DNA of 36,042 nucleotides from Candidatus Nitrosopumilus sp. Its GTDB lineage: Archaea; Thermoproteota; Nitrososphaeria; Nitrososphaerales; Nitrosopumilaceae. Positions 21,124 to 28,894 of the stretch are shown one piece after another; the stretch's first letter is position 1, and every line of letters begins with the position of its first letter. A program made the translations under genes and the position numbers. Below the pieces are notes generated by a model. The model saw only the letters and a list, made by a program, of their open reading frames with translations. It was not told the DNA's origin and did not search any database. The stretch spans positions 1 to 36,042 of the forward strand of contig JAPFBP010000010.1 of assembly GCA_029250275.1 (NCBI GenBank), read 5' to 3'.

Positions 21124-22896
21124 TTATTTTCGAGTAACAAGAAAAACGGAATAAATTGGCTCGGTTTCTTCTGAGGTATTCATATTTTGAAACTTATAAT
21201 CCTTAAAATTTTTGACCATTTCATAGATATCACTTCCAAGAATCACCCCATTTGGTATGGCAAATCTGTTAATTTTTGAGCATCGGTTAACAGTAGCACC
21301 AAAAATATCATCTACTGATGATGACGATACTTTTGCAATGCTGACAGAACCATAAGTAATGCTAGTTCGATAAGCTATCCCAGGAAGATTCTCTTTATTC
21401 ATTTTTTTGTTTACTTCTGAATTTGAATCACCAATTGTCAGGCAACACTCTATTACATTTTTTAAATAATCTTGTTCATTATCATCCATTTCTTTGAAAT
21501 AAAACAATAAAGAATCTCCAATATTTTTTACTACAATTCCATTAAATTTTTTTACAATCTCTGCCATTGAATTTATGAAAATTCCATAGAAATCTTTAGT
21601 CTGCTCATCTGATAATTTTTCTGTGAGCATAGTAGATTGTATAATATCAATTATGCATACACAGCATTTTTCATTTTTTTCAGAAAACTGTAAAAGAATG
21701 TCTTCTTGTTGTTTTATGATCTTCTCTCTTAGATTGATGGCAATCAATGATTCTTGAAGTTTTTTGGACATGGTATCAAATGATGAAGAGAGATAGCCTA
21801 TTTCATCACGTGTTTTTATGTTAGTTTTTACATTAAAATTTCCTTTAGCAATTTCATTGGCAGCGTCTCCAAGTTTTTTTATGGGCTCTGAAATACGTTT
21901 TGAAAGAAAGAAAGTTACACCGCTTACTATGAGCATTAATAGAATTCCAACAAAAATTACTTTTTCTTGTAAATCAAAGAGTGGTTGTAAGATTTCTTCT
22001 TCATCCATTTCAGTTAATAAAACAAAACCTCTGGTGGAGTCACAGAAAGAAATACCTAAGATTTTAATGCCTCTATAATCTTTGTAGATGCCACTGTATC
22101 TTTGGTCATTATCAAAGCATTCAGAAACAGGTATTGTATCAACTCTTTGATTAAAAGGAGCGTTTTTAACGAAAATGGATTCTGTAACCATAAAACGTTC
22201 TTCATTAACTAAATAGATCTCTCCAGTGGTTTCAAGCCCATTTCTATTGGACATGATGTGATCTAATTCCCTTACATTGGCAAATGCAACTATGTGGCCT
22301 ATTATCTTTGGTGAATTAGTATCTGAAGCATACAGTGGTGCGTATATCAACATCTGTCTTACCCCATTTGCACTATCTTGAATTAATTTAACTGTAGATA
22401 CGGAATCATTAGCAAAGTTTAGTTCATCTACTAATTTTTTATGTTCTTCAGATTCGTTTAAAGAGAAAAACAACCTTCCATTTTTATCCAATATTAGTAC
22501 ATCCTCTAGACCCAATGTTAGTCCATATGTTATCTGGAAGTTTCTAATTTCAACAGATAGAATAATTTTATGTTCTAAAAGTTTAGAATTGAGAGTTTTC
22601 TCATCCGTAATTTTGTTTATGTCTAATAATGATTTTTGAATGTGTGGATTTTGTGCAAGATTAATTACTTGTTGTGTTTTATCCTCAAAAAGCCTTGTAA
22701 CTATTTCTCTTCTTTGATTTGATTGTCCTTCTAATTGATTTAGGATGTCTTCTTTTAACATAGAATTAGCAAAATTAAATGACAAAAATGTAATTGCTAA
22801 AATTGAAGTTAATGACACACTCAATACAAGTACAAGCATTTTTCTGTTTAAACTAAAGCTAATTGATTTAGACATGGTATCAGTAATATCAAACAT
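21124..22896 (-). CDS. membrane receptor nucleotide cyclase (sensor domain, HAMP, class III cyclase)
   Basis: 590 aa. A membrane helix (about 18-43) leads to a large external sensor region of dCache/CHASE type (to about 315, containing YGLTLGLEDVLILDKNGRLF and GEIYLVNEERFMVTES), a second helix (about 317-337), HAMP (SKRISEPIKKLGDAANEIAK) and a C-terminal class III adenylate/guanylate cyclase domain. The metal-binding aspartates appear in CCVCIIDIIQST and NIGDSLLFYF, and the dimer-interface DDIFGATVNRCSKINRFA is present. It should make cAMP or cGMP on sensing an external signal. The start overlaps the upstream small membrane gene by 8 nt. Whether the catalytic residues are complete cannot be settled by eye. 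Confidence 0.88.
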   Translation of the reverse strand: MFDITDTMSKSISFSLNRKMLVLVLSVSLTSILAITFLSFNFANSMLKEDILNQLEGQSNQRREIVTRLFEDKTQQVINLAQNPHIQKSLLDINKITDEKTLNSKLLEHKIILSVEIRNFQITYGLTLGLEDVLILDKNGRLFFSLNESEEHKKLVDELNFANDSVSTVKLIQDSANGVRQMLIYAPLYASDTNSPKIIGHIVAFANVRELDHIMSNRNGLETTGEIYLVNEERFMVTESIFVKNAPFNQRVDTIPVSECFDNDQRYSGIYKDYRGIKILGISFCDSTRGFVLLTEMDEEEILQPLFDLQEKVIFVGILLMLIVSGVTFFLSKRISEPIKKLGDAANEIAKGNFNVKTNIKTRDEIGYLSSSFDTMSKKLQESLIAINLREKIIKQQEDILLQFSEKNEKCCVCIIDIIQSTMLTEKLSDEQTKDFYGIFINSMAEIVKKFNGIVVKNIGDSLLFYFKEMDDNEQDYLKNVIECCLTIGDSNSEVNKKMNKENLPGIAYRTSITYGSVSIAKVSSSSVDDIFGATVNRCSKINRFAIPNGVILGSDIYEMVKNFKDYKFQNMNTSEETEPIYSVFLVTRK

Positions 22897-23113
22897 TATA
22901 AAAAAGAAATGCGTTGCAGCCTAAAATTCCACTAGCAACAAGATAAGCTCCTGTACCAAGGCCAAAGATTACTCCGATTCCCATATAAATAAGATTAAAT
23001 TTTACAACCTTTCTAAATGGGGCATGAACCATTTTATACAATGTGCTGATTTTCTGTGTTTGCATATTTTTCCCCATCATATCCATTATGTTCATATCAT
23101 TCATATCTACCAT
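22889..23113 (-). CDS. small membrane protein, KMVHAPF family, 74 aa
   Basis: A Met/Asp-rich N-terminus, then MQTQKISTLYKMVHAPFRKV, VKFNLIYMGIGVIFGLGTGA and a hydrophobic end. Paralogue of the 44-aa protein at 15269; by that comparison the true start could be the Met at MQTQ (23065) rather than 23113. It overlaps the cyclase gene by 8 nt, so the two are translationally coupled and it may modulate or anchor the cyclase. Confidence 0.65.
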   Translation of the reverse strand: MVDMNDMNIMDMMGKNMQTQKISTLYKMVHAPFRKVVKFNLIYMGIGVIFGLGTGAYLVASGILGCNAFLFYNV

Positions 23114-23140
23114 ATGGACATTGGCAGCACATGAAAAACA

Positions 23141-23225
23141 CTAGTTGTTTTAGAACTATATTCTAATCTTGTAGAATCTCTAGTTGTTCTAGAACTATAT
23201 TCTAATCTTGTAGAATCTCTAGTTT
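23141..23225. repeat. 39-bp tandem repeat between divergent genes
   Basis: A 39-bp unit starting CTAGTTGTT occurs at 23141-23179 and 23180-23218 with one difference, followed by the first bases of a third unit. Each unit holds TTCTAATCTTGTAGAA, an inverted repeat TTCTA-N6-TAGAA; the second also has the palindrome GTTCTAGAAC. Located between the cyclase operon and a winged-helix gene, it looks like a duplicated operator. Confidence 0.75.
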
Positions 23226-23254
23226 TTTTAAATGACTGATAGGTTCTCAAATTT

Positions 23255-23602
23255 TTGTTGATAAAAAAACAAAATATTTTGCTTGCAGAAAAATATGATA
23301 TATCACATAAAGTTTTAAATGAACTTGTAAATTTAGAATCAAGACATATATTATTTACAATAATTAAATATCCTAAATCTATTCAAGACATTTCAAAAGA
23401 ACAAAAAATTCCTCTAAGTTCTGTATACAAAAGAATTGAATCGTTAAAAAAATGTTCTTTAATTCATGAAAAGATAGATTTTGGTAAAAATGGGCACATC
23501 ACCAGATATTACCAAAGCAAAATCAAAGATATTGAAATAAGCATTACAAAGTTTGAACCAAAAATTAGTTTTACAAAAAATAATCTGGTGAAAAATGACT
23601 AA
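23255..23602 (+). CDS. winged-helix transcription regulator, 115 aa
   Basis: ArsR/MarR-like winged helix: LNELVNLESRHILFTIIKYP, SIQDISKEQKIPLSSVYKRI (HTH), then the wing KIDFGKNGHITRYYQSKI and a short tail. Starts at TTG (23255; 23252 is also possible), as no ATG is available. It is divergent from the cyclase operon across the tandem repeat, so it probably controls that operon and itself. A 38-aa zinc-ribbon gene overlaps its end by 8 nt. Confidence 0.7.
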   Translation: MLIKKQNILLAEKYDISHKVLNELVNLESRHILFTIIKYPKSIQDISKEQKIPLSSVYKRIESLKKCSLIHEKIDFGKNGHITRYYQSKIKDIEISITKFEPKISFTKNNLVKND

Positions 23603-23711
23603 TCTAACATCTTTGAAAATATGTGTTCTGTGTGGAGGAATTTTTAGCATTTATGCAATGGCAAAGCAAAAGCAATCATGTCTAAAATGTCAGGGACTTT
23701 TGGTACCGTGA
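23595..23711 (+). CDS. small zinc-ribbon protein, 38 aa
   Basis: MTNLTSLKICVLCGGIFSIY, then AMAKQKQSCLKCQGLLVP: two CxxC pairs 15 residues apart, a minimal zinc ribbon. Overlaps the regulator gene by 8 nt, so it should be cotranslated with it. Confidence 0.6.
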   Translation: MTNLTSLKICVLCGGIFSIYAMAKQKQSCLKCQGLLVP

Positions 23712-23714
23712 GAA

Positions 23715-23870
23715 ATGGCCTGCAGAGGAATTTGTGAACGATAAAGATCTAAAAATCAAAGATACCGTCAAGGTATCAAGAGATGTACTTGTGAGACATA
23801 TCTAGAACATGATGGTGTACAATGACAATGTTGTAGAACTCAGATTAGATGTAAAATAAAAAGTAAATAA
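23715..23870 (+). pseudogene. dead zinc-ribbon gene of the GQKRCT family
   Basis: One frame reads MACRGICER, a TAA, RSKNQRYRQGIKRCTCETYL to DGVQ, a TGA, then QCCRTQIRCKIKSK and the final stop. The pieces line up with the intact paralogues at 18065 (CCKGICETLE, GQKRCTMC, CPCCGVRLRTK) and 31854. Two in-frame stops and a shortened CxxC mark it as a pseudogene. It starts 3 nt after the 38-aa zinc ribbon. Confidence 0.75.
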
Positions 23871-23975
23871 AAAAAGGTTTTTGATTAATCTAGTTTTGCT
23901 TTGGCTTTTTTTATTTGTCTTGTTTATTCAGACAGATGTTTTTTGAGTAATCTTTCATGATCTTTTTTGTGTACA

Positions 23976-24152
23976 CTATACTTTGTTTAGGGCTTGCTTT
24001 GTTTTTGCCTTTTTCATTGCATTAGTAATTTTTTTGTGAATTGTATTCACTTGTGCTGCATAACTTGCAATGTTTTGATCTTGATGACATAGTAAATTAA
24101 TATTAATCTCTAAAGACTTGAACTTTTCATGGCATGAAAATTGATACAACAT
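23976..24152 (-). CDS. possible small helical protein or gene remnant, 58 aa
   Basis: Frame from ATG 24152: MLYQFSCHEKFKSLEININL, with a basic helical end KKITNAMKKAKTKQALNKV. Directly downstream in another frame the minus strand reads VHKKDHERLLKKHLSE, a stop, then TRQIKKAKAKLD, which looks like a continuation. So this may be the front of a gene broken by a frameshift and a nonsense codon. A TTG at 24191 would extend the frame to 71 aa. Confidence 0.35.
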   Translation of the reverse strand: MLYQFSCHEKFKSLEININLLCHQDQNIASYAAQVNTIHKKITNAMKKAKTKQALNKV

Positions 24153-24267
24153 ACGATCTAAATAATTCACAAAAAACAAACTGCAAAACAATATCCTAAA
24201 ATGACAAAAATAAAAAATTCTTTTTTTCTAAAAAAAGTAGTTAGGATAGAAAAAATTTCTAGGCGTG

Positions 24268-24304
24268 AAAATCTTTGATTAGGATTTAGTTAGTTATCTT
24301 TTAG
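24268..24304 (-). repeat. 37-bp repeat, copy 2 (3' end of CBS-TrkH gene)
   Basis: Exact inverted copy of 21047-21083. On the minus strand it covers the last codons' stop and about 30 bases of 3' flank of the TrkH gene. Confidence 0.85.
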
Positions 24305-26115
24305 ATGAGTTTGGGAACAAAAATATAGATAATTGCAATTATTTCTAATCTACCAAATATCATCAAAAACCCTAGAACTATTTTTGTTGTAGGATCTGTA
24401 TCAATATCAATTACTCCTGCAGATAGCCCTCCGGTAGTAATTATTGATACAGCTTCAAAAAATGCATTTTGAAATGAAACATCTTCTATATTTGCTAGAT
24501 GTGCCCCTACAATTGCTGCAATTATTGGAAATAATGCCAAAATTATGAGTGCTGATATAACTTCTTTTTTTGTTTGATCTGATAGTTCTGCTCTTTTTAC
24601 TTTGCTAAATAATGCTATTGCATTTTTTAGATGGAACAATCTAAATATTTTCAATCCTCCTGCGGTAGAAAATCCACAACCTCCAATGATCATCAAAATT
24701 ATCAGAATGGCATGTGCCCCTCCATTCAATCCTTCAAGACTCTCCATTTGCAATCCTGCAGTAGTACTTGCAGATACAGAATAAAATGCACTTTGTATTG
24801 GTTCTAAACCACTAATTGCGATAAATAGAATTATTGCACTACCTAAAATTGTAAAGTATGCCAAAACTTCTTTTCCAAGTTTTGGTGATAGGAATTTTTT
24901 TCTTACAAATGCATAGTGGAATGTAAATGGTAATGCACCTAGTATCATTGCACCCATTAAGATTACCTCTTCTTGCCATAGCAAATCATCAAGAATTGTG
25001 GATGTTGGTAAGAATCCTCCAGTAGCAAGAGTACTCATCGCCAATGAGAAATTATCAATAATATTGTCTTCACCAAATACATACAACAAGGATGCAACAA
25101 TTACAATGTAAATTACAAAGATAACTGTGATGGTTAAGAATAATTCTTTCATGTGTAGCGTTCTACCTGAAATAAAACCACGCATTGATTGTAATTTGGA
25201 TTCTGGATAAAATGCTGTAGTTACCAGGTAAATGAAACTCATTCCTCCAACTAGTTGGGTATAGCTTCGAAAGAATGTGAAACTTTGAGAAAGATTTTCT
25301 GGCTCATCAAATAATGATATTCCTCCTGTGGTAAATCCTGCTGCACTAGAAAAGAATGCATTGCTAAATTTCTCTACGCTAGTTTCAGTACTTGGTAAAA
25401 CGTAAAGATATGGAATTGTCCCAAATAATGTTAGTAAAAATATGCTTGCAAACACCAGAATTGATGCTTGTTGTAGATTCAGACTAGATTTTTCACCATA
25501 TGAATTCAAGAAAAATCCTGTAACTAGTAAAAGCACTGTAGTCAGGTAAATTCCTGTCGCCGATGTAGTGTCTTCAAGTATTGTGGCAACTAAGGCTGGA
25601 ACAATTAGTAAAACTCCTGCAAATTGTAAAACAAAACCTAGATTTCCTAACACTGATTTCATTGGTGGACTTAATAATCTAGGATTAGTGGATGTTGCAG
25701 TTCTGATGACGTTTGCAATAACTGTTTGATAAATAATTCCAATTACTATATTTTTCTTTGATAATACCGGAAGTTTTCTAATATTGTTATCTCGCATTTT
25801 GTATAATGCATCTTGTAATGTTGCTTTTTCATTAATCGTAATTAATGGAGTATTCATAATATCTTTCAATATTGTAGATTCTGTGTAAACTCTTGTGTCG
25901 CCAACTTTGTTTAGAATGTCTTTATCTGTAACAATTCCAATTGGTACATTATTTTTATCTATAACGATAATATCATCTGTTTCATAGTTCTGTATCATCC
26001 TTGCTGCTTCTCTAGTTTGTGTATTTGGTCCGAGAATCAATACATCTTTGTTCATGTAATTTGTAACGTATTTGCTTAGAACATATGATACAGCTTTTTC
26101 TGAATCACTTGACAT
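24301..26115 (-). CDS. trkH: TrkH-type potassium uptake channel with N-terminal CBS pair
   Basis: 604 aa. Residues about 20-145 form two CBS modules (VTNYMNKDVLILGPNTQTRE ... GIVTDKDIL; LKDIMNTPLITINEKATLQD ... GIIYQTVI), which usually bind adenine nucleotides and regulate transport. The rest is a TrkH/KtrB fold with four pore repeats, recognisable by their filter segments AAGFTTGGIS, STLATGGFLP, ASTTAGLQ and SIITTGGLSAG. TrkH normally needs TrkA; here the CBS domains, fused directly, may take its regulatory role, and no trkA is nearby. The stop and 3' flank are duplicated at 21047. Confidence 0.92.
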   Translation of the reverse strand: MSSDSEKAVSYVLSKYVTNYMNKDVLILGPNTQTREAARMIQNYETDDIIVIDKNNVPIGIVTDKDILNKVGDTRVYTESTILKDIMNTPLITINEKATLQDALYKMRDNNIRKLPVLSKKNIVIGIIYQTVIANVIRTATSTNPRLLSPPMKSVLGNLGFVLQFAGVLLIVPALVATILEDTTSATGIYLTTVLLLVTGFFLNSYGEKSSLNLQQASILVFASIFLLTLFGTIPYLYVLPSTETSVEKFSNAFFSSAAGFTTGGISLFDEPENLSQSFTFFRSYTQLVGGMSFIYLVTTAFYPESKLQSMRGFISGRTLHMKELFLTITVIFVIYIVIVASLLYVFGEDNIIDNFSLAMSTLATGGFLPTSTILDDLLWQEEVILMGAMILGALPFTFHYAFVRKKFLSPKLGKEVLAYFTILGSAIILFIAISGLEPIQSAFYSVSASTTAGLQMESLEGLNGGAHAILIILMIIGGCGFSTAGGLKIFRLFHLKNAIALFSKVKRAELSDQTKKEVISALIILALFPIIAAIVGAHLANIEDVSFQNAFFEAVSIITTGGLSAGVIDIDTDPTTKIVLGFLMIFGRLEIIAIIYIFVPKLI

Positions 26116-26226
26116 TAAGCTACATTAGTTGTTGATTTTAAATAATTTTTGATTACGCCTGAGAATTGATCGTTAAAAATAATTTATCTTTTGAAATTAT
26201 TAAATTTGATCTCAAGAATTTGCTAT

Positions 26227-26236
26227 CTTTATAAGC
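26227..26236 (+). promoter_or_regulatory. TATA box of the BFN-domain gene
   Basis: CTTTATAAGC lies 27-36 nt before the ATG at 26264, placing the transcript start a few bases before the start codon. Confidence 0.45.
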
Positions 26237-26263
26237 ACTGAAGAGGAAGTTGTACGTATTATC

Positions 26264-26692
26264 ATGGAAATTGATCAAGCACAAGAGCCTGATTATGACT
26301 CTGTAAAAATTGATTATGTTGGGTTCGTTGATCCCTATGCTGTTGAAGGTATGGTTATTCTAAAATCTGACAACGGGAAGGAATTCCATATGAGGGCATT
26401 TTCTGGTGAGGTTGCAAAACATATCTCAAGTTTTGGTGATACCAAAGGCGAGGCAGCTCCATCAATTTACAAAATGATTGAAGAAATATGTGAACAAAAT
26501 GAATTAGTTCTAGTTAAAGTCAAAATCTATGAAAGTGGAGAGGTGTTACGTGCTAATCTATACTTTACAGGTAAGAAAGACCTTGTATTGAGAAATTATC
26601 GTGCTTCGGATGCCATGGCATTAGGCGCCTTTTACAACATTCCAATACTTGTTAGGAAAAATCTTCTAAAAGAAAGCATGGAAGCTGAATAA
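26264..26692 (+). CDS. BFN-domain (DUF151) protein, bifunctional nuclease family
   Basis: 142 aa covering one DUF151/BFN domain: VKIDYVGFVDPYAVEGMVIL, KEFHMRAFSGEVAKHISSFG, PSIYKMIEEICEQNELVLVK, and the typical end NYRASDAMALGAFYNIPILV. In plants a member has DNase/RNase activity; prokaryotic function is unsettled. A single-copy gene with its own promoter; a 45-aa gene follows after 48 nt. Confidence 0.85.
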   Translation: MEIDQAQEPDYDSVKIDYVGFVDPYAVEGMVILKSDNGKEFHMRAFSGEVAKHISSFGDTKGEAAPSIYKMIEEICEQNELVLVKVKIYESGEVLRANLYFTGKKDLVLRNYRASDAMALGAFYNIPILVRKNLLKESMEAE

Positions 26693-26740
26693 TTTCTTTT
26701 TTAATTAGAACAGTTTTTCTTCGTGTTAGGATAAAAAATT

Positions 26741-26878
26741 ATGGATGACAAAGAACATCTAATGGATAACCTACTAAATGTTGATTATGAGATAACTGAT
26801 GTTGTACGAGAATTACATCAAAGTAATTTGGATTCTACATTTCTGAAACAACAAGTTGGAGATTTGCTAAAAATTTGA
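26741..26878 (+). CDS. small helical protein, 45 aa
   Basis: MDDKEHLMDNLLNVDYEITD, VVRELHQSNLDSTFLKQQVG, DLLKI: an acidic, two-helix protein. It follows the BFN-domain gene on the same strand. No family recognised; the clean amphipathic pattern and operon-like spacing are the support. Confidence 0.5.
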   Translation: MDDKEHLMDNLLNVDYEITDVVRELHQSNLDSTFLKQQVGDLLKI

Positions 26879-26959
26879 GATGAAATGGTGAAATAACTAA
26901 TATCATTAAATGACGGTGATCATTTTTGTGATTGTTGTCATGATAATGCTCATGAATAT

Positions 26960-27166
26960 TTAATTTAATTCTTCAAAAAAGTTATCTGGAAATTTTTTCT
27001 TAATTTTAATAATTTCTAATTCGTAATTTTGAATTTTTAATTGAATTTCTTTTTCTTCTTCTCCTTGAAGATTTTCTTTATCTTTTTCCAATTTCTTAAT
27101 TTGATTTGATAACGTCTTGTACATTATTGAAAATTCTGGAAAATTCTTAGGAATTTCCTTATCCAT
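26960..27166 (-). CDS. coiled-coil protein, 68 aa
   Basis: From ATG 27166: MDKEIPKNFPEFSIMYKTLS, then NQIKKLEKDKENLQGEEEKE and IQLKIQNYELEIIKIKKKFP. Long heptad repeats over residues 15-60. Eight further codons to 27190 are possible but would overlap a gene relic on the other strand. Function unknown. Confidence 0.5.
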   Translation of the reverse strand: MDKEIPKNFPEFSIMYKTLSNQIKKLEKDKENLQGEEEKEIQLKIQNYELEIIKIKKKFPDNFFEELN

Positions 27167-27199
27167 AGATAGATTAAACACACATCCCACTAATACTGG

Positions 27200-27592
27200 T
27201 TATGAAAATTCTAATGTTTTCACTATTGGTGATGGCTTTTGGGTAGGCACTGATTTTGCTGATCCTATAACTGCACAGATTTTTTCTAATGAGAAAATTC
27301 ATTTTGTAGATGAACAAATTATGATAATGTCAGATATCTCAAATAATCAAGATACACAACAAAATTTTACATATCTTACACAAGTTAGAACAGTGATAAT
27401 GTTGTAATTTCATTTTCCTGGTTGACTGGTTCTTTGTCTCCAAGACAATCTTTTTCCCCTGCTCAATCTTGGATACCTGCTGAATCTGGAATATATCCTG
27501 TTGAAGTATTTGTTTGGGAAAGCATTGACAAACCATCATCTTTGTCTCCTCAATTATCAATGACTGTTAATGTCAGTGAACGACAAACTTGA
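27200..27592 (+). pseudogene. fragment of an exported Ig-like domain protein
   Basis: The first frame gives NSNVFTIGDGFWVGTDFADP and VDEQIMIMSDISNNQDTQQN through FTYLTQV; after a one-base loss near 27385 a second frame continues NSDNVVISFSWLTGSLSPRQ, SFSPAQSWIPAESGIYPVEV, FVWESIDKPSSLSPQLSMTV to a stop at 27592. This matches the beta-sandwich modules common in secreted thaumarchaeal proteins. No signal peptide or start precedes it, so it is a truncated and frameshifted relic. Confidence 0.65.
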
Positions 27593-27750
27593 TTAATTAA
27601 AATATGCTTCATAATTCGGCAATCTCATCATCTATCAGTATAGCTTAGAAGGTTGATTAATCATCAGCGTTTTCTTCTACATCTTATGGTATATTATTAT
27701 TACATATGACAAATCAGAACCTTTTTGATGTGATGTGATATCATTATGAT

Positions 27751-28002
27751 ATGGTCAATTTTGAAAAGGTCTACCAAAGGGTTGCGTTTCAAGTAATCCA
27801 AAGATGTCATGGCGCAATCAAAATTACTAAACATGGAAAAATTATTGAAGTTTATGATACCAAACGTCATATTTGGAGTGATGGGTTGGCAGGTCTAATC
27901 CTTAAAGAAGAATGTCGTAATGCGGATTTAAAAGATTGGGAATTTGCAAATGTTAGAACTTATGTTATAAAGGAATTACTTGGAAAAACTGATAATCAAT
28001 AA
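27751..28002 (+). CDS. hypothetical protein, 83 aa
   Basis: Small soluble protein with a basic N-terminal half (MVNFEKVYQRVAFQVIQRCH, GAIKITKHGKIIEVYDTKRH) and a KELLGKTDNQ end. The family is not recognised. It overlaps the convergent zinc-ribbon gene by 7 nt. Confidence 0.55.
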   Translation: MVNFEKVYQRVAFQVIQRCHGAIKITKHGKIIEVYDTKRHIWSDGLAGLILKEECRNADLKDWEFANVRTYVIKELLGKTDNQ

Positions 28003-28256
28003 ACAACTTTTCTAATTAAATGAGGCTCTTTTAACATAATTGTATCATCTTTAATTGATGATAAATCAACTTGCTTTAGATTGTGATTGGTGATTACAAT
28101 TAAAGCCTCACATCTAGTGCACAATATTGTCTTTCCATTTGAGCGTCCCTCTCTAACCACATCTTTTTCTAGTCTATCTTCTTTTTGGCATGTAGGACAC
28201 AGTCTGGGTTCTTTTAGAATGGTGATTATTTCCTTAATGAAAATTGATTTTCCCAT
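27996..28256 (-). CDS. zinc-ribbon protein, 86 aa
   Basis: CPTCQKEDRLEKDVVREGRS then NGKTILCTRCEALIVI: CxxC pairs 26 residues apart in a typical zinc ribbon, preceded by a helix (IFIKEIITILKEPR) and followed by about 35 residues. Probably binds nucleic acid or a protein partner; exact role unknown. Confidence 0.65.
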   Translation of the reverse strand: MGKSIFIKEIITILKEPRLCPTCQKEDRLEKDVVREGRSNGKTILCTRCEALIVITNHNLKQVDLSSIKDDTIMLKEPHLIRKVVY

Positions 28257-28745
28257 GTATTGTGATTTACAATTACCATTAAAAAATTATAGTGTTAATT
28301 GGTATCAGCAATCCATTTTGAATGTCAAACCGCTTTAATCATTCAAAATTAGATCGAATGGTATTCAGTATATTTCCAATCTAACCAATTAACATTATTT
28401 CATGAATTTTCTTAAAAATATATTTTTGTACGTCTAGATGACTTAACAAATTATTAACTGCGTTAGAATAGATGTACGTTGAATTTTCTTTCTGCATTGT
28501 TTTAGATTGATACTGTCAATCTTCTTATCTAGTCATCTTGAATCATTATTGTTACTGTCTTGACACGGTGCATAATCCCCACCCATCATATACGCAGTTA
28601 TTTTTTTACTAAGTTTGTTTTCTAATTAAAATTATATGTAATTTATAATATTTTACTACTTTTCTTGAAATTAATCATATAAAATCTTAAATAGTTATTT
28701 GTCTTATACAATATTATGTCGTTAGTTATAAAATCTGGCGATTAG
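28257..28745. other. long intergenic region upstream of a structured RNA
   Basis: No convincing coding frame on either strand. AGATTGA-TACTG-TCAATCT (28504-28522) is a perfect 7-bp hairpin. A TATA-like TTATAAAA at 28726-28733 lies about 20-25 nt before the 5' edge of the RNA candidate that follows. TTAACATTATTTC near 28394 is only a half match to the palindrome found at 15-20 kb. Confidence 0.4.
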
Positions 28746-28848
28746 ATTGCGCTACCCCGCAGAACAAAAAAGGCAATCAAACGTTTAGACGTTTGACCAC
28801 GAGAGGAAATCTCTCCGAGTTCTGCAGTTAGGGGTTTGCGCCTTTTAT
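28746..28848 (+). ncRNA. structured non-coding RNA candidate, about 95-100 nt
   Basis: The ends pair over a long interrupted stem: GCGC (28749-28752) with GCGC (28838-28841), CCCC (28755-28758) with GGGG (28831-28834) and GCAGAAC (28759-28765) with GTTCTGC (28819-28825). Inside are two hairpins: TCAAACG (28777-28783) with CGTTTGA (28790-28796), and GAGAG (28801-28805) with CTCTC (28811-28815) around a GAAAT loop. The result is a three-way junction. It is far more GC-rich than its surroundings, has a TATA-like box upstream and T tracts right after (CCTTTTATTTTCTTT). I do not recognise the class: no tRNA, SRP, RNase P, 5S or hammerhead core is present. Confidence 0.7.
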
Positions 28849-28894
28849 TTTCTTTAGATAATGTCATGTGATTTTAGAAAAATAAAAAAAAAAA

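Noticed and set aside
23141-23225. CRISPR array
   Set aside because: Only two 39-bp units directly abutting with no spacers, and no cas genes.
28391-28403. Further TTAACATTGTTAA copy (TTAACATTATTTC)
   Set aside because: Only the left half matches, and there is no start codon at the usual distance.
28746-28848. tRNA, SRP RNA, RNase P RNA or hammerhead ribozyme
   Set aside because: No cloverleaf or TTCGAATC-type arm, too short for SRP or RNase P RNA, and no CTGATGA hammerhead core.
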